Shown here: positions 17,912 through 27,484 of the stretch, one piece after another
Position numbering within the stretch: position 1 is the first letter of the stretch
How the letters are laid out: each line of letters opens with the position of its first letter
Made by a program: the position numbers and the translations under genes
The notes under the pieces: model-generated
The model's input: the letters and a program-made list of their open reading frames with translations, nothing else
The model's database searches: none
What the model was told of the DNA's origin: nothing
From: Emiliania huxleyi CCMP1516
Taxonomy: Eukaryota; Haptophyta; Isochrysidales; Noelaerhabdaceae
Reading direction: 5' to 3'
Length of the DNA: 64,000 bases
Assembly (NCBI RefSeq): GCF_000372725.1
Contig: NW_005196756.1
Coordinates: forward strand, 901,783 to 965,782

Positions 17912-19965
17912 ATGTCTAACGTTTCTCTGCTCGGCGGCTGCTTGCCAATCAATACCAGCTCCGCAACGGTAGAGGAAGCGACCACGAGCCATCTTTGGAT
18001 GATCGGCGTCGTGCTGATGCTGATTGGGTGCGCGTCGTCGGCGACGGGACTTCTGTTCATGAAGCAGTCCTCCGTCATGGGCGAGGGCAAGAAGACGCTC
18101 TGCCGGAGATGGCGGTGGATTACTGGCTTTGTCCTCCTTGTCGTCAACGCGATCTGGATCGACATCATCGCCTTCTCCATCACGCCTATGGCGCTGATCG
18201 CTCCGTTTGCAGGCATGACGATCGTCTTCACCCTCCTCATCTCCGCCACCGGCTGCGTTACCAAGCGGGAGGCGCCGCTCGGACGATAGAGTCCGCTCGG
18301 ACGAGAGAGTGCTTAGTCAAATGCACGCCTCTAAATATTGTGCCATAATTAATTGATGCATGCACGCAGGACACGCCTCTTTAACTCAATGACTTTATGC
18401 TCGCATCGCATGCACCCATCCGCCTGTTTGCATTCCCCCTTTTTACCACCTCCAGGTACCCAGCCGATGGGAAGCTGCGTACGTCCGAGCCATCCCGGGG
18501 GGGCGGGACCTCTCCGGTGCTCCCTCGCGCCGCTCGCCCCGCAACGCGCCGGCCGCGTCTCGTTTCCTCCCCATAACCACCGTCACACCACCTCTCATCA
18601 GGGATCCTCCTCGTGCTGCTCGGTGTGACCCTCGTCTCTGTCTTTGGTCCCCACGGAGACGGCTCGCCAGAGGCATCCCCCTGCCCCATCTGCCCACCCC
18701 TCCCCCCCCTTTTCTCCCCCACCCCCCTACCACCCTTGCGGGTATGCGCCCCCGCCCGCTCCATTGAGAAAAAGAGAGGGAAAGAGAGGCTCCTCATCGT
18801 AGGCGCTCCACTTTTCCTTTCGCTCCGCGCTGCTGGCGGCCGGTGTCGCGGGCTACATCGCCGCTTGGCTGGTCCTCCACTGCCTCTCCACACGCCGCCG
18901 CCGCGCAGCCGACCCCCCGCCCGGCGGCGCTCTCCCCCCCGCCCTCTCGCACCGCTCCCGGGCCGCGCGCGCGCTCTCGGACGAGATCGCGGAGGAGTCG
19001 GCGGATGCGGCAGCAGCAGGGACCGCGCCGCCCACGGCGGCGATCGGCGGCGGCGCGCAGGCCTCAGCGGTGGAGACGATTGGCACCTGCCTGGCGTCGG
19101 CCATGTGCGGAATGGCCACGCAGGTCGCGCTGAAGCAGGTGTCAAAGGTGGTGACCACCTCCTTCCTCGACCTCTCCCACTTGGGCGAGGCTGGATGGGC
19201 CGAGCCGATCACGTGGGCCGCCTTTGTGCTGCTGCCCTGCTCGGCGCCGCTGCAGCTGTGGCTCCTGAACAAGGCCCTCGCGGGCGCAAAGGTGTCCTAC
19301 TCCGTGCCCGCGTACCAGTCGCTCCTCATCGTCATGAACCTGCTCGCCGCCGGCATCTTTTACGACGAGTTCACCTGCCACCCCGAGGTGGTGCCATTCG
19401 TCGCCGGGGGCATTCTCGCCGTGATCGCCGGACTCGGCGTGGTTGACCTCTCTCCCTCAAAGGCACGTGGGCGAACTCGGCCGTGTCATCTCGGCCAGCG
19501 CCTCGGCTAGGCGTTCTCTCCCTCACCAACCGCGACGCCGAGGGAGAGGCGAACCGCGACCAGCGCAGCACTCTCCTCACCGACGAGCTGGTCGCCTCTT
19601 CTACGCCAGGCCGGCTGGCACCCGAGCGCAGCGACAGCGACGAGCCCCCGTCGCTGCCCGCCCCGCCTGGACAAGCCTGCGTGGGGGCTGCCTCCACCGC
19701 TCCGCCTTTGCCGTCTCATGTGCCAGTAGGGGTGGAGGTCCGCAGCGGCGAGGAGGGCGCTGGCGAAGAGCGACTCTCGCATCCTCCCCATGTCACCGCC
19801 GAAAAGGCGCGCGCGTCGATGCGGCAGATGGCCTCGGACCTCGAGGCCGCCTTTGAGGGCGAGGGGGAGGAGGAGGCTCGACGACCGGGCACGCCAGTGT
19901 GCGGTCACACATCAAGCATCCGCTCCTCCGTCGATTCGCTCTCTCTCGAAGCGGCCGAGGTGTAG
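17912..19965 (+). CDS. NIPA-family magnesium transporter
   Basis: Membrane carrier of the drug/metabolite transporter superfamily; family members move Mg2+ and other divalent cations. Exons: 17912-18284, 18602-18672, 18803-19466, 19511-19965 (520 aa). Exon 1 has TM1 (WMIGVVLMLIGCASSATGLL) and the SITPMALIAPFAGMTIVF helix. Exon 2 gives ILLVLLGVTLVSVFGP. Exon 3 carries a polar loop and TMs including AMCGMATQVALKQVSKVV, PAYQSLLIVMNLLAAGIFYD and GGILAVIAGLGVVDLS. Exon 4 is a hydrophilic Ser/Glu-rich tail typical of NIPA C-termini. Intron 2 uses a GC donor (GAG|GCATCC). The exon 1-2 junction allows no GT donor in frame; the best fit starts with GA (18285). Intron 3 is only 44 bp. Confidence 0.85.
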
Positions 19966-20400
19966 CGGCGCACGCGCGGCGGCGAGCGGTCTCGAATGCA
20001 CCGTAAACCATCGGGGCGACAGGGGCGCATCGGGGCGACAGGGGCGTGTTGCAGCTGCCAGCAGGTTGGCACGTGGGGCAGGGTAGCACGAGGGGCACGA
20101 CGCACACGCTCACTTGGGCTGGGGGGCAGACGTACACGAGGTTGAACGGAAGTAGCCGCATCCAAGTACGGAACCACACGCCCCCCCCGCATCGCAGTCG
20201 GGTCATTGTGTCTCGGCGCAGTCGTTTGTCTACTCATATGCAGCGTGTATGTACTTGTACACAGTGAAACACGCAGAGAGAGTATACACCACCAAAGTAA
20301 GTACTAGAGAAAGACCCGGTAATTGTTAAGCCCTCCGTCTCAGAGAGACATCGTACACCTCAGACTCCTCAACAGAGCAGCTCTCACTCACGTCTCACGG
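19966..20400. other. Spacer between convergent genes, nothing recognised
   Basis: 3' flanks of NIPA (+) and the GT-like gene (-). It contains a tandem GGGGCGACAGGGGCG(C/T) duplication at 20012-20047. No gene or RNA seen. Confidence 0.45.
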
Positions 20401-21441
20401 TCACGCGTCACGGCAGCTCTCCGACCACTCCTTCCTGGCCTCTGCCATGTGAGAGTGTGTCGCCTTTGCCGGTCCCAAGGCAACCTCTTGTGTGCCGCTT
20501 GATGTTGCATCGAGATAGTCTGCCCAGCACTCTCGGCTCTTGACGGGATGCCAGAGCTGCTGCCTACTATTGTAGGCGACTGCTGCCCTGAGAAATGAGT
20601 CGCACTTCCAGCACGGGTTGTAGCGGAAGAATGAGGTTGATAAGTGCGAGGTGGAGTTTGCCAGTCTGCGGTGCGCGAGCGCTGTAAACGACGTCCGCTT
20701 GCAGCGGTTGCGTGGGAGGCAGCGGGCGGGAAGCGTGATTTCCTCGTATCCGCTAACGCCTGCCGCCCAGCTTTCAGCCATGAGTCGGAGGAACAAACGC
20801 GAGTACCTGCCCAGTGACACGAGCGAAAATACCCGCTCTCGCTGAGGCAGCGTGGAGAGGAGCAGCTCATGCGCCCGCCAGTGCACGTAAGAGGGGCTGT
20901 CTTCCTGGCTCACATACTTTGGGAGGACCAAGTCACTCTTGTCTGCAGCAGCGTAAGCCACGAGATCCGCCCACGATTTGGTGTAAACCACGTCGGGCTC
21001 GATGCGCCAGTAATACTCCAACAGCGGGAACCCGTAACCGAAGGTCTGATTCCACAGAAGAAGCGATGCGTGCACCCACCAGTAGCGTTTAAAATTGCGT
21101 TCCTCGGACGAGTTGCCCAGGTAAACACGGGACGCCGCTGACGCGCTCGACGCTAGAGCTGGAAACGCTCGTCGAATGGCACCGTACCCCCATGCGCAAA
21201 CCCCGGCTCCGATAGATGCACTCTCGCCGCTAAGGATGCGGACATCCTCCATGTTCTCCTGATACAGCAGTACCCACATTTGTGTCGACATTGCTGGGCC
21301 GCGGCTCTGGCTGAGCTGACGGGCATAGTGCCGGTACAGGCGGACGTCGACCTCGCCCAGGGTGTGTGTTGCGAAAAACATCAGCTGGGTGACGGATTGC
21401 GACGCCGGCTCCGCTTCGGGCGGGAGCGGTTGCTGCCACAT
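20401..21441 (-). CDS. Putative GT-A-like glycosyltransferase, 5' end incomplete
   Basis: 346 aa from ATG 21441. A splice acceptor (GTGGCAG|CAACCG) at the same place suggests one or more upstream exons. The block EYYWRIEPDVVYTKSWADLV matches the 'aromatic-x-IE-x-DV' segment that carries the metal-binding acidic pair in a group of algal and fungal Golgi glycosyltransferases. Before it, ERNFKRYWWVHASLLLWNQT is typical of the same group. Later Cys-rich stretches (CLPRNRCKRTSF, NPCWKCDSFLRA) suggest a lumenal protein. No signal anchor is present in the visible part, which fits a missing 5' exon. Function is an inference from motif order. Confidence 0.55.
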   Translation of the reverse strand: MWQQPLPPEAEPASQSVTQLMFFATHTLGEVDVRLYRHYARQLSQSRGPAMSTQMWVLLYQENMEDVRILSGESASIGAGVCAWGYGAIRRAFPALASSASAASRVYLGNSSEERNFKRYWWVHASLLLWNQTFGYGFPLLEYYWRIEPDVVYTKSWADLVAYAAADKSDLVLPKYVSQEDSPSYVHWRAHELLLSTLPQRERVFSLVSLGRYSRLFLRLMAESWAAGVSGYEEITLPARCLPRNRCKRTSFTALAHRRLANSTSHLSTSFFRYNPCWKCDSFLRAAVAYNSRQQLWHPVKSRECWADYLDATSSGTQEVALGPAKATHSHMAEARKEWSESCRDA

Positions 21442-23001
21442 GCGCAGGCATGCACATACGCATACACAGACAGACGGGGCATGCACATACCCGGGGCGGT
21501 TCGCGATGTTGCAGTCCTAGCGCCCGCCGTGTGCCGGTCCGAGCTCGCCCGACGGGAACAGTCGAGAACAGGGCCTCTCTCCGACGGAGGGAACGACCTG
21601 GCCCGATTTCGTCTGCTGGGTCGCGTACACCTCCCGCCGTTCGGTGAGCTTGCGCCTTGTCTACCTCCGGTTCCGGCCTGCCTGGCTGCGGAAGCCGGGA
21701 AAGTTCGCACCTCGTGTGTCACGCGGCCACTCCAGCGGCGGTATGCCGTCCATCAGCACCACCACCGCCCGCACCGCCGCCGCCGATGGCATGCGGGCGA
21801 ACGGACGGGAGGGCCGAGGGCTTCCGCTGGGCGTGCGCGCGTCGGGCGTCGCGGGAGGCCCCGGGGAAGGTGGCGCACCGTGGTGTCGAGGGCGTTGCTC
21901 GTGGGCTTTGTCGCGGCTTGGCTGTTTGGCCGGCCAGCTAGTCAGGCGCCGTGGCTGGCGGGGAAGGGGGGAAGCGGTGGATCCGCGCCGTCGTAATTCT
22001 TTCAGTATAAACACGCGGAAGAAATACATGTGCGACGTAGCGGGGGGCTAAAATCCGTCCTGGGTGTGGCGCGAACAGCTTCAGCTTTTCTCGCCGAGCT
22101 ACGGTTCCAACGCTGCAGCACTCTCCCTCTATTCACAGCAGAGATGGCGACGCGTCCTTACGCGCGTCCTCGTCCCCACCTGCTTTGCTTCAACGTGCTG
22201 CCATGGAGCCAGCGCGCCTCGCGCCATGATTCAATCGCCATGGCCGGAGCGCTGTGGATCGCAAAGGCCCATGGGCCGCTGCGCAGGGCGGCACGCGCAG
22301 GCGCTACACAGATCAGAGCATTGGCGCCGAGAGCATTCATTTCCGCATTCAGTTGTCGTTGTTCTGTCGGCTCGAACAGCCCGTACAGCCATTCAGCGGC
22401 TGGTGGACGGCGCGCAGTCTCCACGCGGATCCGCATCTCGTGCACACCGCAAGGCGCCGCCACCACATGGACCAGCCCGATGGACTGTGTTTGTGGTCGG
22501 GGTGGACAGTTTGCTGTTCAGCGTATCATTGAGCAGGATGAGATGAGCGTCTAGTGGTGACGCGGGTAACGGGCGAGGTCCTATGTGTCTGTCGGCCCTG
22601 GCATGTGTTGTCTGTCCCAGGGCGTGGGGAGGCACAACGCCCAACCACGCCAGGGCCCCGTCGAGATCGTCGTCGCCGCGACATCGAGACCTCCGGTGAT
22701 CTCCGGTGATCTCGGGTGATCTCCGGTGATCTCCGGCGGTCGGGCGGCGTCGATCTCCGAGAGGGAGTCGAGTCTAGCGTTCCTCAAGATGACGCACTAC
22801 TCAACTCAACCCCTACGCCCGCATCGACGTGGGAGACAAGGCCACCCCTCGATGCTACCTGCTACCAAGCGGTGGGGCAGGAGATTGGAGGGGCCCCTTG
22901 CAGAGGGGGGGTCGCAGACCGGGGAGCCGTCCTGCGACCTTGGTCCGTCCTGCGTGAGCACGAGCCGCCGGCGAGCCGCCGGCCGACCCACTTCGACAAC
23001 A
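21442..23001. other. Probable 5' exons of the GT-like gene, then unassigned sequence
   Basis: On the minus strand a frame from 22029 (MYFFRVFILKEL) to about 21690 contains AAAVRAVVVLMDGIPPLEWP and could hold 5' exons of the preceding gene, but no splice path is convincing. At 22688-22735 a ten-base unit (CTCCGGTGAT) repeats five times. The open frame upstream of the ankyrin gene (22726-23001) looks non-coding. No other feature seen. Confidence 0.3.
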
Positions 23002-25332
23002 ATGCCGCCCACGATCACCCCGCTGTCGGCTGCGGCTGCGAATGGCCATCTCGAAGTCGCCACGCGCCTGCTCGAGGCTGGTCACGACGCGAGCGCACCC
23101 AACCCGAACGGTGACACCGCGCTCATGCTGGCGGCGGCGGCCGGCCACCTTGAGATCGCAGAGCGCCTGCTGGCATCTGGGTCGGACCCGAACGCGGTGG
23201 ATGCACAAGGGCACACGGTGCTCATGTGGGCGGCCCAAGGAGGCCACATCCCGCTGATCAACCGCCTCCTTGCCGCTGGCGCAGCGCCGAGCGCAGTCGT
23301 CGAGTCAACCGGTTTCACGCCTCTTCTGGCGGCGGCGCGCGCTGGCCATCTCAAGGTGGTGGAGCGGCTTCTCGAGGCGGGCGCCGAGCCGGGCGCCGCC
23401 GACGCCGACGGCATCAGCGTGATGCTGTGGGCCGCCCGCCGCGGCCATGCGCGTGTCGTGGATCGGCTGTTGAGCGGCGGTGCGGACCCGGGCAGCAAAG
23501 ACGCGAACGGCGTGACGGCGAGCATGTGGGCGGCGCACGGTGGGCACTGGCCGGTCATCCAGAAGCTGCTCGACGCGGGCGCCGACCTCAACGCCGCCGA
23601 CGCTGACGGTGGCGGCGCCTTGCTCTGGGCGGCGCGCAAGGGTTGGCTGCCGGTGGTCGAGAAGTTGCTCGAGGCAGGGGCCCTGCCTCAGGCGACCGAC
23701 CGCTTCGGATCGACGGCGGAGGGGGCGGCCACGAAAGCGGGCCACCTTCTCGTCGCCGCTCGTTTGCGTCAGGCCGCGGAGCGCCTCAGCCAGCAGTCAG
23801 ACGACGGTGACGCGGCGCTCGCGCGGGCCGCGGCAAAGGGGCGGCTCTCGGACATAGAGCGGCTGCTCGACCCAATGGTGATGGCGGCGGAGAAGTACGC
23901 GGCCGAGATGGAGGCGCGGGCGGCGAAGCGGGCCGAGCTCTCAAAGCTCAAGCTCTCGGACCTGAAGAAGAAGGCGCGCGCCGGCGGCGAAGACGAGTCC
24001 CGCATCGACGAGGCGCTCGACGCCGACTCGCCAAAGGACGCCCTGATCGAGCTGCTCCTGGGCGAGAAGCCAGAGGACCCGGCCGATGTGGCGGAGCGGG
24101 AGGCCGCCGAGGCCGAGGCGCAGGCAGCGGCCGAGGCCGCCGCACAAGAGGCGCTGCGCAAGGAGCTCTCGTCAGTGAAGCTCACCGAGGTCAAGAGGCG
24201 CGCGCGCGCCGCGGGCATCAGCGAGGAGCGGATCGACGAGGCGCTCGATGCGGACTCGCCAAAGGAGGTGCGAATGTGCTACGCTTGCCCCCTCGACAGA
24301 CTCGAATCCCGCCTTCATTGCAGCCGCACCGGGAAACGCCCCTTTCCCCGTCTTCAGGCGCTCATCGAGGTCGTGGTGCTTGAGCCACCGCGGCCGCCAA
24401 CGCCCGAGCCACCGGCGCCGCCGGCGCCCACACCCATGCTGGCGCCGCCTCCGGCGGCGGCAGCGGCGGCACCAGTGGCGGCGCCAGTGGCGGCGGCCCC
24501 GGAGCCACCATCGCCGCCGCCGGCTGCGGAGGATCGCAGCTCCTTAGCGACACGCGAGGACGAGGCGACAGCCGTGCCTGCGCCCGAACCGGTTCCCGTT
24601 CCGGTGCCGGTGCCGGTGCCGGCGGCTCCCGCGCCGGCCGAGGCTGCTGCGGCCCCGGCTCCTCCGCCACCCTCAAAGAAGGAGCCTTGCGTCGCCGGCT
24701 CGCTGGTCTACGAGGACGGTGACGGGGGATCGCTGATGCTGCAACTCACCAAGGATGAGCCCATCGACGGAGCGCTCGCCTATTTCAAGTCCAAAGACAA
24801 GGTCAAGATGCCGCAGCCGCAGCAGCTCAACAAGAATGGCGGCATGTCCGACATTGCCCCCGGTGTGGGTGAGGGCAGCGCAGAGACCTTCGAGGGTGCG
24901 CCTCCACCTTGGCCTGCACATCCCACAACCTCGGTGCATTCATTTCTCACACGGCCCCTCGCCTGCCTGCCCGCCTCCACGTTCGTTGCAGGGTTGTGCG
25001 AGTTCTTCCGGCAGGCGCACAGGTACGGCGCGCACGAGGTGTGCTTCGTCGGAGGCGGCAGGGTGAAGCCGGTGGGCGTGTTTCTGGGCAAGTCATCCTT
25101 CCGCGGCATCAAGGTTTCGCCACAGCCGCGTGGGGCACTTTTCGACATTCTTGCGTCCACGCACCTCGCTGTGGTGCCCGAGGGCGCGGACCCCTACGCG
25201 GGCATCGCTTCCCTCTCCGAGACCATGTTTGCCAACACAGCCAAGAAGGAGACCGGCCCTCGCCTCCGGCCTCGACACTCTCATGCCCGCCCAACCGCAA
25301 ACTCGCATCTTAGGCCGGCGGCGCCTCGCTAA
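23002..25332 (+). CDS. Ankyrin-repeat protein with two SAP-like motifs and a Pro/Ala linker
   Basis: Exons: 23002-24267, 24358-24895, 24992-25332 (714 aa). ATG 23002 has a good context and starts the first ankyrin repeat. Seven to eight ankyrin repeats (e.g. GHLEVATRLLEAGHDASAPN) fill residues ~5-265 as a protein-interaction solenoid. Two copies of a SAP-like motif follow: LSKLKLSDLKKKARAGG ... RIDEALDADSPKDALIELLL and LSSVKLTEVKRRARAAG ... SPKE|ALIEVV. The first copy proves the 24268-24357 intron, because it shows the unspliced insert is foreign. A long Pro/Ala linker and an unassigned C-terminal domain (GLCEFFRQAHRYGAHEVCF ... GGGRVKPVGVFLGKSSFRG) end the protein. Both introns (90 and 96 bp) are GT-AG, multiples of three and stop-free. 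Confidence 0.8.
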   Translation: MPPTITPLSAAAANGHLEVATRLLEAGHDASAPNPNGDTALMLAAAAGHLEIAERLLASGSDPNAVDAQGHTVLMWAAQGGHIPLINRLLAAGAAPSAVVESTGFTPLLAAARAGHLKVVERLLEAGAEPGAADADGISVMLWAARRGHARVVDRLLSGGADPGSKDANGVTASMWAAHGGHWPVIQKLLDAGADLNAADADGGGALLWAARKGWLPVVEKLLEAGALPQATDRFGSTAEGAATKAGHLLVAARLRQAAERLSQQSDDGDAALARAAAKGRLSDIERLLDPMVMAAEKYAAEMEARAAKRAELSKLKLSDLKKKARAGGEDESRIDEALDADSPKDALIELLLGEKPEDPADVAEREAAEAEAQAAAEAAAQEALRKELSSVKLTEVKRRARAAGISEERIDEALDADSPKEVRMCYACPLDRLESRLHCSRTGKRPFPRLQALIEVVVLEPPRPPTPEPPAPPAPTPMLAPPPAAAAAAPVAAPVAAAPEPPSPPPAAEDRSSLATREDEATAVPAPEPVPVPVPVPVPAAPAPAEAAAAPAPPPPSKKEPCVAGSLVYEDGDGGSLMLQLTKDEPIDGALAYFKSKDKVKMPQPQQLNKNGGMSDIAPGVGEGSAETFEGAPPPWPAHPTTSVHSFLTRPLACLPASTFVAGLCEFFRQAHRYGAHEVCFVGGGRVKPVGVFLGKSSFRGIKVSPQPRGALFDILASTHLAVVPEGADPYAGIASLSETMFANTAKKETGPRLRPRHSHARPTANSHLRPAAPR

Positions 25333-25349
25333 ACCTCATCACTGCGCCG

Positions 25350-25655
25350 ATGCCTACCGCTACCGCCGGCGGTCTCACAAGTGGCGTGCGGCGTGCCTCC
25401 ACGGCGGCGGCCTCCAAGCCCAAGCCCAAGCCGAAAACGACAGAAGAGTTGCGTGCGCAGCTCGAGACGATCCAAGCAGCGCTGGTTGCTGATCCAGGCA
25501 ACGCACAGCAGACGGCGCTCAAGGGCGAGGTCGTGACGGCGCTCAAGGCGCGCCTCGAGGAGGTAATGGCGAAGCTGGAGAACGACGCAGACAATGAGGA
25601 GATGCTCACCCTCGCCGCCGATCTTGAAGAGGTGATCGAAAATGCCGAGAAGTAG
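25350..25655 (+). CDS. Small acidic coiled-coil protein, SPF30/SMN-like N-terminus
   Basis: 101 aa, beginning 17 bp after the ankyrin gene stop with ATG in GCCGATGCC. After a Lys/Pro-rich lead, TEELRAQLETIQAALVADPG and NDADNEEMLTLAADLEEVIE repeat the 'L-x-x-x-P/D-N-x-E-L-x-x-L-x-x-D-L-x-E-V-I' heptad of the N-terminal region of splicing factor SPF30 (SMNDC1). No Tudor domain follows, so it is either a truncated relative or an unrelated coiled coil. The very short spacing from the preceding gene raises the possibility of an alternative 3' exon, but no splice path was found. Confidence 0.5.
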   Translation: MPTATAGGLTSGVRRASTAAASKPKPKPKTTEELRAQLETIQAALVADPGNAQQTALKGEVVTALKARLEEVMAKLENDADNEEMLTLAADLEEVIENAEK

Positions 25656-26087
25656 AGACATCCCCCCAGCCAACGCACATACACACCAACACACACACAC
25701 ACACATGCATCACCAGTCGGTGTCAACAACGAAGAGGCTCTCATATCCTTCCGTGACCCGGTGTATTGAGATTTTGGGACTAGCTAGACACTGACTGTGA
25801 GAGACGCAGCTGCTTCGAGGCTGTTCCCACTCTCTCGGCTCGCGAGACTCTGTAAGATTTGCAGTTCCAGAGACACCCACTCCCACACGGCAAACCATGT
25901 TGTCCCACAGCTCTTATGTCGAATAAAATGTCATTCTTTGCGCATCAACACCCGCGTGTAAATCGGCGTTAAAATGAGTGCACCGCAAGGCACACCCGTC
26001 TACTTGAGGTCTCGCCGCCCGGCGTGCCCGCGCGACTCTCTCTCCGGCTCCACCCGCAAAAAAAGAAGTTGAAACCGGAAAGTGCTG
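25656..26087. other. Spacer between convergent genes, nothing recognised
   Basis: A short (CA)n run at 25678-25704 is the only repeat. No ORF of coding character. Confidence 0.45.
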
Positions 26088-27460
26088 TCACGCCCGTGAT
26101 GCGTGCCAGTCGAGCATGACAACCACGACTGTCACGTTGTCACTGCAGAAGCGGTGCTGTAGGCTGGCTCGCGCCAAGTGACTAGCTGCGGCGGTCGGCG
26201 AATCGCCCGAACGCCGCAAGCCCTCGCCGACAAGACGAACGACGTCCTGGTCGGTCCACAAGTCGAACACCCCATCGCATGCAAGCACGAGGAAACGATC
26301 TCTCGGCGAGAGTTCGTGGACCTGATGAAGCGAGATGGCGCTCAGCCGCGAATTCAGATTTGGGGATGGAACGGGGCCATGCACCGTAACATCTGGCACT
26401 GAAGAGAGTGGCCCGCTCTCGCCGCGCTTTGGCAAGTGCTTGTACGGAAGGTCTCCAAAGGCGCGTGATAGAGAGAGACCGCCGTTGAGTCGAGCAACGC
26501 CAAAGACATATTGGACAGAGCCGCCCGCCGCTACGATTCGCGCTTGCTCGCTCGGAGTTCCTGGCTTGTGGTCCTACTAACCATCGCGCTTTGCTGCTCG
26601 AGTGTATGTGGAGAGGGGAGGGCTAGAGCGGCGCGCAAGGCCTCGGAGAGGCGGACAGCCTCGGTACCCCTACAGAGCACCGCGCGAGAGTCGCCAAGGT
26701 TGCCCACGATGAGTTGGTGCCTATCGTCATAAAATAAATTGTGGGCGAAGTTGTCAAGCCTCATGCTTGTGGAGAGACCGCACCCGTGGATGAGGCAGGT
26801 GATAGCAGTGCAGCCGTCAACCCACCGGCCGGCGACTGCCCTCGATAGCACCTCTTCCTCAGTGGCGTGGAATGCCCTCCTCACCACGGCTACGAGCTCC
26901 CCGGGCGGGAGTTCCTCACTGCCGCCGGCTCGAAGCCGCTCCACTAGCACGGGTTGGATTTTATTCCAAAGAAAGCCGCGTGCAATGTTGGCCGCGCGCA
27001 CGCCCGCGTGCCCATCGAAGACGCCATAAAACCCGCTGTGGGGCCACGTTTCGGAGCCGGAGAGGCGACACAGTTTCCCCCGCCATGACGTGAGCCAGCC
27101 GTCGTCCACAGCAATGTGCCGGTCCTCCATCGTTCTCCGCGGTCCCTGCGCCGAGGCGGCTCCCGACCGCAGCAGAACCGCGGCTTTCTCCACGCTCTGC
27201 GCACGAATCTCATCTCGTGGCTTTGCCAACTTCATGGGAGGCTTCATTGGAGGAGGAGCCACGCCCTCTGCTCGTGCCAATCCCTTTGCACGTGAGAAGG
27301 TGATGCGGCCTCGACTTGGGCTGTGCGCTGGCAAGTGACCAGCAGCACCGGCGCCGGCGGATGCTGGCGGCAAGGTGGTGCTTCTCCTACGATCCATCGT
27401 CGGAGCGTGGGGTCGGCTGGATGATGTCGGCGGCAAGGTGGTGCTTCTCCTACGATCCAT
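26088..27460 (-). CDS. PP2C-type serine/threonine phosphatase
   Basis: Mn/Mg-dependent protein phosphatase. Exons (minus): 27460-26642 and 26573-26088. The intron (26574-26641, 68 bp) has a GC donor (GAG|GCCTTG) and acceptor TAG|GACCACAAG. It is fixed by the DHKP motif, which straddles it: VRLSE|DHKPGTPSEQARI. All PP2C motifs are present: RRTMEDRHIAVDD, GFYGVFDGHAG, GNLGDSRAVLC, LNGGLSLSRAFGD and VLACDGVFDLWTD. A 63-bp, AT-rich, stop-free stretch (26721-26783) between CLIHG and HQLIVGN may be a further GT-AG intron or a 21-aa insert. The basic N-terminal ~100 residues lie outside the fold. Two in-frame ATGs (27460, 27397) come from a 63-bp duplication. Confidence 0.92.
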
Positions 27461-27484
27461 CGTCGGAGCGTGGGGTCGGCTGGC
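27358..27484. repeat. 63-bp tandem duplication at the PP2C start
   Basis: Two copies of a 63-bp unit (one with a 3-bp difference) encode two consecutive 21-aa units, each beginning MDRRRSTTLPP. The period is a multiple of three, so frame is kept, and the start codon is duplicated. Confidence 0.95.

Noticed and set aside
22688..22735. Short regular repeats as a CRISPR array
   Set aside because: Head-to-tail 10-mers without spacers in a eukaryotic nuclear context.
25333..25655. Joining the small coiled-coil ORF to the ankyrin gene as one protein
   Set aside because: The tested GC-AG junction (donor near 25257, acceptor 25316) leads into a third frame with no coding character, so they are kept separate.
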